Shown: positions 55,244 to 63,434 of the stretch, piece after piece | Position numbering within the stretch: position 1 is the first letter of the stretch | Layout of the letters: each line of letters opens with the position of its first letter | Assembly: GCA_022819855.1 (NCBI GenBank) | Contig: JAJEGN010000022.1 | Location: 142,835-206,834 of the forward strand | Direction of reading: 5' to 3' | DNA length: 64,000 bases | Source: Gammaproteobacteria bacterium | GTDB taxonomy: Bacteria > Pseudomonadota > Gammaproteobacteria > Steroidobacterales > Rariloculaceae | Position numbers and translations under genes: made by a program | The notes under the pieces: model-generated | What the model was told of the DNA's origin: nothing | Database searches by the model: none | What the model saw: the letters and a program-made list of their open reading frames with translations, nothing else

Positions 55244-55537
55244 GTGTTCGATTTCGAGTGGGATCCCGCCAAAGCGACGAGCAATCGCCGCAAACACAAT
55301 GTCAACTTCGAACTGGCCGCTACGGTCTTTAGGGATCGATTGGCCAGATCGATTCGCGACGAGGAGCATGGCGCGTTCGAAGAACGGTGGATAACCATTG
55401 GCGTCGCTCAGGATGGCCGAACGTTGGTCGTGTCCCACACGCATGTCGAGGACGACGGACGCGTGACGACAATACGCATCATTTCGGCACGTCAAGCCAC
55501 ACGTAAGGAGCGTCGCCAGTACGAGTCTCACGAATGA
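55244..55537 (+). CDS. brnT: BrnT-family toxin (type II toxin-antitoxin)
   Basis: 97 residues from a GTG start. Matches the BrnT/COG2929 ribonuclease-toxin family: FEWDPAKATSNRRKHNVNF at the N-terminus, EERWITIGVAQDGRTLVVSH in the middle, and RIISARQATRKERRQYE at the end. The final codon overlaps the next start as ATGA, the usual coupling of toxin to antitoxin in this family. No BrnA-like antitoxin follows; instead the next gene begins with an antitoxin-like 25-residue head fused to a large ATPase-helicase. No strong ribosome binding site precedes the GTG. Toxicity is an inference. Confidence 0.88.
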   Translation: MFDFEWDPAKATSNRRKHNVNFELAATVFRDRLARSIRDEEHGAFEERWITIGVAQDGRTLVVSHTHVEDDGRVTTIRIISARQATRKERRQYESHE

Positions 55538-58500
55538 AGCAGGAGTACGAATTCAAGAAAGGCAAGCGCGGCAGGTTTTTCCGCAAGGGGGCCAAACTGC
55601 GCTTGCCTGATTCCGGCGGGCAGCGAACCTGGGCGGGTACGGAAGGACAGCTTGGCGAATTCATCGTCCAGGAAGCGGGCAATACTCTGGCTTCCTACCA
55701 GGCGCAACCACGCCGCGTTGTCGAGGACGCGAACGGCGAACACTTTACGGCGACCGGCGGATACGCACACAGGCAACTGTTCGAGTTGATCCAGAACAGC
55801 GCGGACGCCCTGCTCGGCGCGACGGAAGGTCAGAGCATCTTGGTACGCCTGACCGACGAATTCCTTTACTGCGCCGACAACGGAGAACCGATCGACCGGG
55901 AAGGCGTAACGGCACTCATGTTTTCCCACATGTCGCCCAAACATGCGCCCGGGCACATCGGTCGATTCGGGCTCGGGTTCAAGTCGGTGCTGGCTGTGAG
56001 CGATCTCCCGGAGTTTTTCAGCCAGTCGGGGTCCTTCCGCTTCGACGGGATACGCGCCGCGGAACGAATCAGGGAAGCCGAACTTAACGCAGGAACAGCG
56101 CATGCGGAACGCTATCCGGTGCTGCGTTTGCCGGAACCCATCGATCCGAACGAGGCGGGCGACAGCGACGAAGATCTGCAGGAACTCATGACCTGGGCGA
56201 CAAACATTGTTCGCTTGCCGCTCAAGACGGGAGCGCACGATGATCTGTCCCGGCAGATTCGGGATTTCCCTCCCGAATTCATGCTCTTCGTCGATCACGT
56301 CCGCTACCTGACACTGGAAGATGGTGAGGGATCGAGGGAATTCCTGTTGCATCGGGCGGATGAAGAGCTTCAACTGGACACCGGCAAGGAAACCACGCGC
56401 TGGCGACGTTTCGACGTCACTCACCCCCTTTCCGACGCAGCTCGGTCGGATTGGCCGCTGCGTGACAACGCGACCGACGTGACCGTCTCCTGGGCCGCAC
56501 CGCTCGACCGTCTCGATGGCCCCGGCCAGTTCTGGGCGTTTTTTCCGACCAGTACCGCAAGCCTCGTCGCCGGCATTCTGAATGCGCCGTGGAAGACGAA
56601 TGAGGATCGGCAGAACCTGCTGCCCGGACCTTACAACGAGGAACTCATCGATGCAGCGGCCGGAATGCTCGCCGAGGCGCTGCCGAGTCTTGCTACAAGC
56701 GACGACCCTGCGCGACACCTTGACGCGCTGCCTCGAAGACATGAGGCCGGCGACTCCGAGCACAGCGATTATCTTCGCGACCAACTGTTCTCCTGTCTCC
56801 GCGACCGGAAAGTTGTACCCGATCAGGATGGCGTGTTGCGCCACATTGACAAAATCTCCTATCCGCCCAAGAAACTTTCGGATCTAGCCAACGCGGCGGC
56901 GCTCGACATGTGGGGTGCATATGCTGATCGCCCACGCAATTGGTTGCACCACCAGGCGCTTAAACGCAACCGGCTTGCCGCCATCGACCGGCTGTCGCCA
57001 CGTAAGGAAATTTGGACCGGAGGTTATCAACTCCGCAAGGGGGAACGAGCCGCGCCCCGAGCTGAAATCGCAGATTGGTTGCATGCACTCGTCGAGAACG
57101 CCGTAGACGACAAAGCCATTCAGGGTTCCATGGCGGCTATCCGGACTGCAGCGGCGATTCCATCCGAGATCAGATCCGGAGAACATTTGGGACGCATCGT
57201 CCTGGCGGCAAACGGCGATTGGCGGTTGCCCGACCCCGAATGCCTGTTCCTGCCCGACGATGCCATCGAAAGTAGTGATACCGAGGACGCTGGACAATTT
57301 GTACATCCAAAGCTGGTTTCCGATGTCGTCACGCTAGCGGCGCTCAAGGAGTTGGCGTTCAAACCGCTTTCTCCAGAACGCAGATTCAGGTATTTCGCAC
57401 AGCGCGTTCTTGCTTCTGGGACTAAAACAGCGCCTGCTGAATATGAAATGTTCTGGCGAACCGCACGCACGCTCTCGTTAGAAGCGTCTGTTGAGATAAT
57501 CAAAGAGTTCAAAAACCGAAACGAAGAACTCTGGCGGAGAAATCTGCGCGTACTGACGCTCTCCGGAGATTGGAAGCCACATCACTCAGTGCTGTTGCCA
57601 GGTGAAATCGTGCCGGATGACGGGAGTCGAGACGGTAACGTAGCGGTAGAAATAGACTTCCATAAGCCGGACACCAAGCTGCTTCGCGCCCTGGGCGTGA
57701 CTGATGTACCACATCACGGTTGCCATCTGGCAGCGGAGCCATGGTTTGAGGAGTACTTGAAGGATTGTCGAAAGAAGTTCAAGAAGCGCTCGTTGGAAAG
57801 TAATCCACACTCACATCGGTTGGTTTTTGAAAACTCCATCGGTTGTGGGCCATTGAACGTCTTGCTTGTGTTATCGGAAGAAGGGAAAGCGGCATATACG
57901 GATGCCGTGTTGTCGCTCGATGCCGCTTTTTCATGCTGGACTATGCGACACGACACTCAGCGTGAAAAATATCCCGACCTAGTCTGTCACCCTCCAACTA
58001 AGATGCTGCTCCGTGTCTTCGGAAGGATAAAGATTCCAAGCGGACAAATCGTCCCACTCATGGATGCGGTAGGGTCGCCACCGAATAGCGCAGAGGCGCT
58101 ACACACACTACTTAGTCACTCGAACGCCGACCGGATTAAGAGGACGTTTGCTCTGGCCGACCCAATTCCCGAAGTCTTCGGCGAAAGCGACCCAGTACCG
58201 CTAACCGATGTCTGGCCGGGATTGAAGGAGCATCTTCCAACACGTCACAGGAATTGTCAGCTCGTTACCTGCGAACGCATATTGGTTATGGGCCAACCAC
58301 AGACATGTGTCTTTCGTGATCCGGATGTCTGTCTTACCGGCACTGTAGAGGATGATGAATCGGGCAATCTGGAATTGGTCGCAGACGCCTTGGGACTTAA
58401 TTTGTGGAACTTGCCAATCGATGCGATTCTCGAACGACGAACCCCGGTAGAGGTCCAAGAACGCCGTACAGACATACATAAATGTTCAACCCATGCTGAG

Positions 58501-60081
58501 CGTCTCCTGTTGGCGATCGGCGAAATGGAGTTACGCGAAGGCCTTCCGGTTTCGCTTCTAGGCGTGCTGGAGAAAGACGGCGGCAACCTGAAGGGCACCG
58601 ATATTGCGGATGCGGCTATCGCAACGTTTCACACAGATGCACTCCGGCAATACAAACGGGCATTGGAACATCTCGATCCACCTTCGAAGTGGGCCGGATC
58701 ACGCCCGGCTGTCGAGTTCGTACACTCGTTGGGGTTTCCGACTCAATGGGCGGGAGAACGCGCCAGAATCCGCGATCCTTTTGTGGACGTCCAAGGCCCG
58801 CACTCGCTTCCATCGCTGCACGACTACCAAAGGACCATCGTCGATAACATTCGTGCCCTCCTGCGCCGTGAACACGAGCATGATGCCGGTCGGCGCGGAA
58901 TGGTCAGCATGCCAACCGGTTCTGGCAAGACACGAGTAGCGGTACAAGCGATAGTTGAAGCGATGCGTGAAGACGACTTCGACGGGGGGGTTCTCTGGGT
59001 TGCGGATCGCGACGAACTGTGCGAACAGGCGGTGGAATCCTGGCGGCAAGTGTGGGCGTGCGTTGGCGCCGAAGCCACTCCGCTACGAATTTCCCGGATG
59101 TGGGCGGGACAGCCGCCACCGATGCCGAGAATCGACCGTCATGTCGTGGTTGCCACAGTTCAGACTCTCAATGCGCGTCTCGACCGGCAAATGAATAAGT
59201 ATGGTTTTCTGGCTGACTTCAAGCTGGTTGTCTTTGACGAAGCGCACAGATCCATCGCCCCAACTTACACATCAGTAATGTCGGAGATCGGGTTGACTAG
59301 ATACCAAAGACCCGATGAGCCGTTCATGCTTGGCCTTACTGCCACACCTTACCGTGGGCATGATGAGGACGAAACAGCGAGACTTGTAGCCCGTTACGGT
59401 AACCGGCGCCTAGATACGGGCGCGTTCGCAAGCGACCAACCCGAGTTGGTCGTTCAGGATCTTCAATCAATGGGCGTGCTGGCCCAAGCCGACCACGAAA
59501 CTATCGAAGGTGCGTCGTTTCAACTCGACGCAATTCTGGACGGTGAATTTGAGCAAGACGAATGGGAAAACAAGCTCGATGAGTGGTCAGCGCTGCCGTG
59601 GCTACCTCAAAGCGTAGAGGATCGTATCGCTCAGAGTGCTGAACGCACCGAACGAATCATCGAGGCTTACAACGCGCATATTGGTCCAGATTGGCCGACC
59701 CTAGTGTTCGCGACTTCCGTCGAACACGCTAAAACGGTTGCGGCGCTACTCAGTCGTAGCGGCATCACTTCGCGCTCTGTAAGCGGTGAGACTGATTCAG
59801 GTACACGACTGCGAATAGTCGAGGAATTTCGGAGCGGGAAAGTCAAGGCACTCGTAAATTACGGGGTCTTCCGAGAGGGATTCGATGCCCCGAAGACCCG
59901 AGCGATCATCGTGGCGCGCCCCGTGTACAGCCCCAATCTCTATTTCCAGATGATCGGTCGCGGACTCCGCGGGCCGAGGAACGGCGGCGACGAACGCTGC
60001 TTGATCCTCAACGTCCAGGACAATATCGAGAATTATGACCGAGCTCTTGCGTTCTCGGAGCTTGACTGGCTTTGGGCTTGA
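55534..60081 (+). CDS. GHKL (sacsin/Hsp90-like) ATPase - SF2 helicase protein with antitoxin-like N-terminus
   Basis: 1515 residues. Residues 1-25 (MKQEYEFKKGKRGRFFRKGA, then KLRLP) resemble the opening of BrnT-partner antitoxins of the EYDFSKGKRGKF type. From about 35 a GHKL ATPase follows: N-box ELIQNSADAL (84-93), DNGEPI (115-120), glycine loop GRFGLGFKSV (143-152), and APWKTNEDRQNL near 351-362. No domain is recognised in about 380-1090. The C-terminal helicase has Walker A MPTGSGKT (Lys1132), DEAH (1235-1238), TATP (1269-1272) and QMIGRGLR (1472-1479). No nuclease or methylase domain is seen. It overlaps the toxin gene by ATGA and ends 9 bases from convergent lysS. The middle third is visibly less GC-rich than flanking genes, suggesting transfer. 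A defence role is inferred from domain type and context. Confidence 0.85.
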   Translation: MKQEYEFKKGKRGRFFRKGAKLRLPDSGGQRTWAGTEGQLGEFIVQEAGNTLASYQAQPRRVVEDANGEHFTATGGYAHRQLFELIQNSADALLGATEGQSILVRLTDEFLYCADNGEPIDREGVTALMFSHMSPKHAPGHIGRFGLGFKSVLAVSDLPEFFSQSGSFRFDGIRAAERIREAELNAGTAHAERYPVLRLPEPIDPNEAGDSDEDLQELMTWATNIVRLPLKTGAHDDLSRQIRDFPPEFMLFVDHVRYLTLEDGEGSREFLLHRADEELQLDTGKETTRWRRFDVTHPLSDAARSDWPLRDNATDVTVSWAAPLDRLDGPGQFWAFFPTSTASLVAGILNAPWKTNEDRQNLLPGPYNEELIDAAAGMLAEALPSLATSDDPARHLDALPRRHEAGDSEHSDYLRDQLFSCLRDRKVVPDQDGVLRHIDKISYPPKKLSDLANAAALDMWGAYADRPRNWLHHQALKRNRLAAIDRLSPRKEIWTGGYQLRKGERAAPRAEIADWLHALVENAVDDKAIQGSMAAIRTAAAIPSEIRSGEHLGRIVLAANGDWRLPDPECLFLPDDAIESSDTEDAGQFVHPKLVSDVVTLAALKELAFKPLSPERRFRYFAQRVLASGTKTAPAEYEMFWRTARTLSLEASVEIIKEFKNRNEELWRRNLRVLTLSGDWKPHHSVLLPGEIVPDDGSRDGNVAVEIDFHKPDTKLLRALGVTDVPHHGCHLAAEPWFEEYLKDCRKKFKKRSLESNPHSHRLVFENSIGCGPLNVLLVLSEEGKAAYTDAVLSLDAAFSCWTMRHDTQREKYPDLVCHPPTKMLLRVFGRIKIPSGQIVPLMDAVGSPPNSAEALHTLLSHSNADRIKRTFALADPIPEVFGESDPVPLTDVWPGLKEHLPTRHRNCQLVTCERILVMGQPQTCVFRDPDVCLTGTVEDDESGNLELVADALGLNLWNLPIDAILERRTPVEVQERRTDIHKCSTHAERLLLAIGEMELREGLPVSLLGVLEKDGGNLKGTDIADAAIATFHTDALRQYKRALEHLDPPSKWAGSRPAVEFVHSLGFPTQWAGERARIRDPFVDVQGPHSLPSLHDYQRTIVDNIRALLRREHEHDAGRRGMVSMPTGSGKTRVAVQAIVEAMREDDFDGGVLWVADRDELCEQAVESWRQVWACVGAEATPLRISRMWAGQPPPMPRIDRHVVVATVQTLNARLDRQMNKYGFLADFKLVVFDEAHRSIAPTYTSVMSEIGLTRYQRPDEPFMLGLTATPYRGHDEDETARLVARYGNRRLDTGAFASDQPELVVQDLQSMGVLAQADHETIEGASFQLDAILDGEFEQDEWENKLDEWSALPWLPQSVEDRIAQSAERTERIIEAYNAHIGPDWPTLVFATSVEHAKTVAALLSRSGITSRSVSGETDSGTRLRIVEEFRSGKVKALVNYGVFREGFDAPKTRAIIVARPVYSPNLYFQMIGRGLRGPRNGGDERCLILNVQDNIENYDRALAFSELDWLWA

Positions 60082-60090
60082 GCCCGCATC

Positions 60091-61593
60091 TCAGGACCCC
60101 GATTCCGGGCGCAACTGCGGAAACAGCAGCACGTCGCGAATCGACGGCGAGTCCGTGATGAGCATCGCGAGCCGGTCGACGCCGATACCGATCCCGGCCG
60201 CCGGCGGCATGCCGTACTCGAGCGCGCGAACGTAGTCCACGTCGAAGAACATCGCTTCGTCGTCTCCGCGCTCGCGGGCAGAGACCTGGTCGCGGAAGCG
60301 CTCGGCCTGGTCGTCGGGATCGTTGAGCTCGGAGAAGCCGTTCGCGAGTTCGCGCCCGCCGATGAAGAGTTCGAAGCGATCCGTCAGGAAGGGGTCGGCG
60401 TCGGTTCGCCGCGCCAACGGCGAAACCTCGGCCGGGTAATGCGTGACAAAGACCGGACCGCGCAGCTTGGGCTCCACGGTCTTCTCGAACAGCTCGAACT
60501 CGAGCTTGCCCGGGCCGTAGTCCGCGCGCACTTCGATCCCGTTCCGCTCGCAGAGTCCCCGAAGTCGTTCGGGATCCCTGATATCCCCGCCGTCTAGCTC
60601 CGCGATGGATTCGCGCAATGCGTCCTCGAGGGTCACGCGCCGAAATTCCGGCCCGAGGTCGAACTGCTCGTCCTGGTATGTGACCTGCGTGCCACCCAGG
60701 AGATAGCGCACGCTTTCGCGAACGAGGTTCTCCGTCAGCGTCATGGCTTCGGTGTATTTCGCGTATGCCTGGTAGATCTCGAGAATCGTGAATTCGGGGT
60801 TGTGCCGCGTCGACAGGCCCTCGTTGCGGAACACGCGGTTGAGTTCGTAGACGCGTTCGAAACCGCCGACGAGCAGGCGCTTGAGATAGAGCTCCGGCGC
60901 TATCCTGAGGTACAGCGTCTGTTCGAGCGAGTGATGCCAGGTCTCGAACGGCCGGGCCGCCGCCCCGCCCGGGATCGGGTGCATCATCGGCGTCTCGACC
61001 TCGAGAAAATCGAGCGAATCGAGGAACGAGCGGATGAATCGCACGAGCAGCGTGCGCTGTTGAAAGACGTCCCGGCTCTTCTCGCTGACGATCAGGTCGA
61101 GATAACGCCGGCGCAGCCTGAGCTCCTGGTCGGCGATGCCGCGCCACTTCTCGGGCAGCGGCCGCAGCGACTTGACGAGCAGTCGGAGTTCGTCGACCCG
61201 GATGGATAGCTGGCCGGTTTTCGTGAAGAAGAGCCGTCCGGCCACACCGAGAATGTCGCCGAGATCCATTCGCTTGAACTCTTCGTAGCGCTCGGCGCCG
61301 ATCGCGTCGCGCTGCACGAACAACTGGATCCTTCCCGACCTGTCCTGCAGGTCGACGAAGCTGTTCTTGCCCATGACGCGGCAGGTCATCATTCGGCCGG
61401 CGACCCGCACGTCGACCGCTTCGCTCTCGAGCGTCTCTGCCGAGTGCTTGCCGTAGGCGGCCCTTAACTCGTCGGCGAGCGAGTCCCGATGAAAGTCGTT
61501 CGGGAACGCGTTGCCTGCCTCGCGCAAGCGCTCGAGCTTGCGTCTGCGTTCGGCGATCAAGCGGCGCTCACTGCTTCGGTCGGAATCGGTCAT
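60091..61593 (-). CDS. lysS: Lysyl-tRNA synthetase (class II)
   Basis: 500 residues. N-terminal OB-fold anticodon-binding domain (VRVAGRMMTCRVMGKNSFVD) and class II catalytic core: motif 1 around residues 180-200 (RSFLDSLDFLEVETPMM), motif 2 FRNEGLSTRHNPEFTILE, and motif 3 GIGVDRLAML. Downstream of prfB, the conserved prfB-lysS pair. Confidence 0.97.
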   Translation of the reverse strand: MTDSDRSSERRLIAERRRKLERLREAGNAFPNDFHRDSLADELRAAYGKHSAETLESEAVDVRVAGRMMTCRVMGKNSFVDLQDRSGRIQLFVQRDAIGAERYEEFKRMDLGDILGVAGRLFFTKTGQLSIRVDELRLLVKSLRPLPEKWRGIADQELRLRRRYLDLIVSEKSRDVFQQRTLLVRFIRSFLDSLDFLEVETPMMHPIPGGAAARPFETWHHSLEQTLYLRIAPELYLKRLLVGGFERVYELNRVFRNEGLSTRHNPEFTILEIYQAYAKYTEAMTLTENLVRESVRYLLGGTQVTYQDEQFDLGPEFRRVTLEDALRESIAELDGGDIRDPERLRGLCERNGIEVRADYGPGKLEFELFEKTVEPKLRGPVFVTHYPAEVSPLARRTDADPFLTDRFELFIGGRELANGFSELNDPDDQAERFRDQVSARERGDDEAMFFDVDYVRALEYGMPPAAGIGIGVDRLAMLITDSPSIRDVLLFPQLRPESGS

Positions 61594-61660
61594 GGAACTA
61601 CAAGCCGTTCGAGCCGGTTCGCATGTCGGACGGGCGTCTGGAGGAACCGGTCATCGGCAT

Positions 61661-62756
61661 CTACAACCCCTGCTTGAGACTCTCTTCAAGAAACATGTCG
61701 ATACCGCCATCGAGCACGGCCGTCGGCTGACCGCTTTCGATGCCGGTCCTCAGGTCCTTGACCCGGGACTGGTCGAGCACGTAGGAGCGAATCTGGCTGC
61801 CCCAGCCGATATCGGACTTGCCGCCCTCGATCGCCTCGGCCTGTTCGCGCCGCTTCTGCTGCTCGAGTTCGTAGAGCTTGGCCTTGAGCTGCCCCATCGC
61901 CGTCGCCTTGTTCTTGTGCTGGGACCGGTCATTCTGGCATTGCACGACGATGCCTGACGGCTGGTGGGTGATGCGCACGGCCGACTCGGTCTTGTTGACG
62001 TGCTGACCGCCGGCGCCGCTGGCCCGGTAGACGTCGATCCTGAGATCCGCCGGATTGATCTCGATCTCGATGGCATCGTCGAGTTCGGGCGCGACGAACA
62101 CGGCCGCGAACGATGTGTGTCTGCGGTGACCGGCATCGAACGGCGACTTCCTGACGAGGCGGTGGACGCCGGTCTCCGTGCGCAGCCACCCGAAGGCATA
62201 CTCGCCGCTGACGTGCACCGTGGCGCTCTTGATGCCGGCGACATCGCCGCCCGAGACCTCCAGCAGCTCGGTATCGAAACCGCGCTCCTCGCCCCAGCGC
62301 AGGTACATACGCAACAGCATCTCCGCCCAGTCCTGGGCTTCCGTTCCGCCGGAGCCCGCCTGGATGTCGACGAACGCACCGTGGCGGTCCATCTTCCCGG
62401 CGAACATCCGCTGGAACTCGAGCTCACCGATTTCAGCCTCGAGGTCCGACAGCTCATCGGCGAGATCGCGCAGCGTTTCCTCGTCGCTCTCGGCCTCGGC
62501 GAGGGCATGCAGTTCCTGCGCCTCGTCGAGCGAGCGGCCGATCCGGCCTATCGTGGCGACGACGCGCTCAAGGGCCGCCCGTTCCCTGCCGAGGCCCTGT
62601 GCACGCTCGGGCTCGGACCAGACATCGGGGTCTTCGAGTTCCCGATCGACCGCCGCGAGCCGCTCCCGCTTGGCGTCGTAGTCAAAGGTACCCCCTCAGG
62701 GCGCCGCAACGCTCCTGCAGCTCGTCGATCTTCGCTTTGATTCGCGTCGTTTCCAT
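61661..62756 (-). CDS. prfB: Peptide chain release factor 2 (programmed +1 frameshift)
   Basis: Recognises UGA and UAA stop codons. The first frame runs from ATG 62756 ([18 protein letters not shown]) to an in-frame TGA at 62684-62682; a +1 shift at CTT-TGA-C continues as [12 protein letters not shown]. The site AGG-GGG-TAC-CTT-TGA-C (62696-62681) is the canonical RF2 autoregulatory frameshift, with an internal AGGGGG Shine-Dalgarno-like element. The second frame has the SPF stop-recognition tripeptide ([11 protein letters not shown]) and the GGQ motif ([13 protein letters not shown]). About 364 residues after shifting. The gene is intact, not a pseudogene. Confidence 0.97.
62681..62696 (-). 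promoter_or_regulatory. prfB +1 programmed frameshift site
   Basis: AGGGGG, then TAC, CTT, TGA and C in the order found in E. coli prfB. The UGA read by RF2 itself gives autoregulation: scarce RF2 favours slippage on CTT into the +1 frame. Confidence 0.96.
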
Positions 62757-62902
62757 GAGGGCGGCCTTGAAAATCGGGCGCATACTACCATGCGGACCAC
62801 GCGGCCGAGCGCTGGCCCGTGCCGATCCGCCAGCGGCGCCGCGCGCGCCGCAACGACGCGCCCCGAGCCGGTCGAGATCCGCCCGCAGCGCAATCCGCCG
62901 GC

Positions 62903-62950
62903 GCCGCAATCCGTCCGTGCCGCAATCCGTCCGTGCCGCAATTCGTCCGT
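62903..62950. repeat. Three tandem 16-base repeats upstream of prfB
   Basis: GCCGCAATCCGTCCGT occurs at 62903-62918 and 62919-62934, and with one mismatch at 62935-62950; a degenerate copy lies just before, near 62887. It is in the intergenic region between divergent prfB and the Mth938-domain gene. Confidence 0.8.
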
Positions 62951-62992
62951 GCCGTAAGCGACGCCGGAAATCATCCTCCCGCGACCGTTACC

Positions 62993-62998
62993 TATAAT
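62993..62998 (+). promoter_or_regulatory. -10 element for the Mth938-domain gene
   Basis: Perfect TATAAT 40 bases before the GTG start, directly after the tandem repeats. No convincing -35 is seen at 16-18 bases, so another activator or weak -35 would be needed. Confidence 0.45.
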
Positions 62999-63037
62999 CG
63001 TCCCCTCCGGAGTCTTGTACAGGAACGGGAAGGCAAG

Positions 63038-63421
63038 GTGCAGCTCACCAGGGAATCGGCCGATGCCCATGTGATTCACGTCTGGGAGTCGGGGCGCATG
63101 CGGGTCGGCAACCGGTGGCTGACGGGCCACGTCATCGTCGCGCCCGACCGCATCGTGCCGGACTGGAACGTCGGCGACGCTTCGCGGATCGCATACGAAC
63201 ACCTCGCCCCGGCGATCGACCTCGAACCGGAAATCATTCTGCTTGGAACCGGGGCCGAAGCGGCCATCCCCGATGTCGGCCTGATCGCCTCCCTCGCGAA
63301 GCTCTCGATCGGACTGGAAATAATGAGCACGCCGGCCGCATGCCGGACCTACAACGTACTCGTCAGCGAGCAGCGCAGGGTGGTCGCCGCGCTGCTGAAT
63401 CCGGTGCAGGATCAGCCCTGA
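63038..63421 (+). CDS. Mth938-like domain protein (DUF498)
   Basis: 127 residues from a GTG at 63038 with GGAAGG upstream. The Mth938/NDUFAF3 fold is recognised by YEHLAPAIDLEPEIILLGTGAE and LEIMSTPAACRTYNVLVSEQ with the ending RRVVAALLNPV. The mitochondrial relative NDUFAF3 is a complex I assembly factor; bacterial function is not known. Divergent from prfB and convergent with nlpD. Confidence 0.85.
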   Translation: MQLTRESADAHVIHVWESGRMRVGNRWLTGHVIVAPDRIVPDWNVGDASRIAYEHLAPAIDLEPEIILLGTGAEAAIPDVGLIASLAKLSIGLEIMSTPAACRTYNVLVSEQRRVVAALLNPVQDQP

Positions 63422-63434
63422 ATGGCCTGGCTTG

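Noticed and set aside
54912..55394. 160-codon frame upstream of and across the toxin gene
   Set aside because: It overlaps brnT out of frame, its composition is unlike a protein, and no family resemblance is seen.
61661..62756. prfB as a frameshifted pseudogene
   Set aside because: The break is at the canonical programmed +1 site and both halves are fully conserved.
62903..62950. Short direct repeats as a CRISPR array
   Set aside because: Units are 16 bases and directly abutting with no spacers; no cas genes are present.
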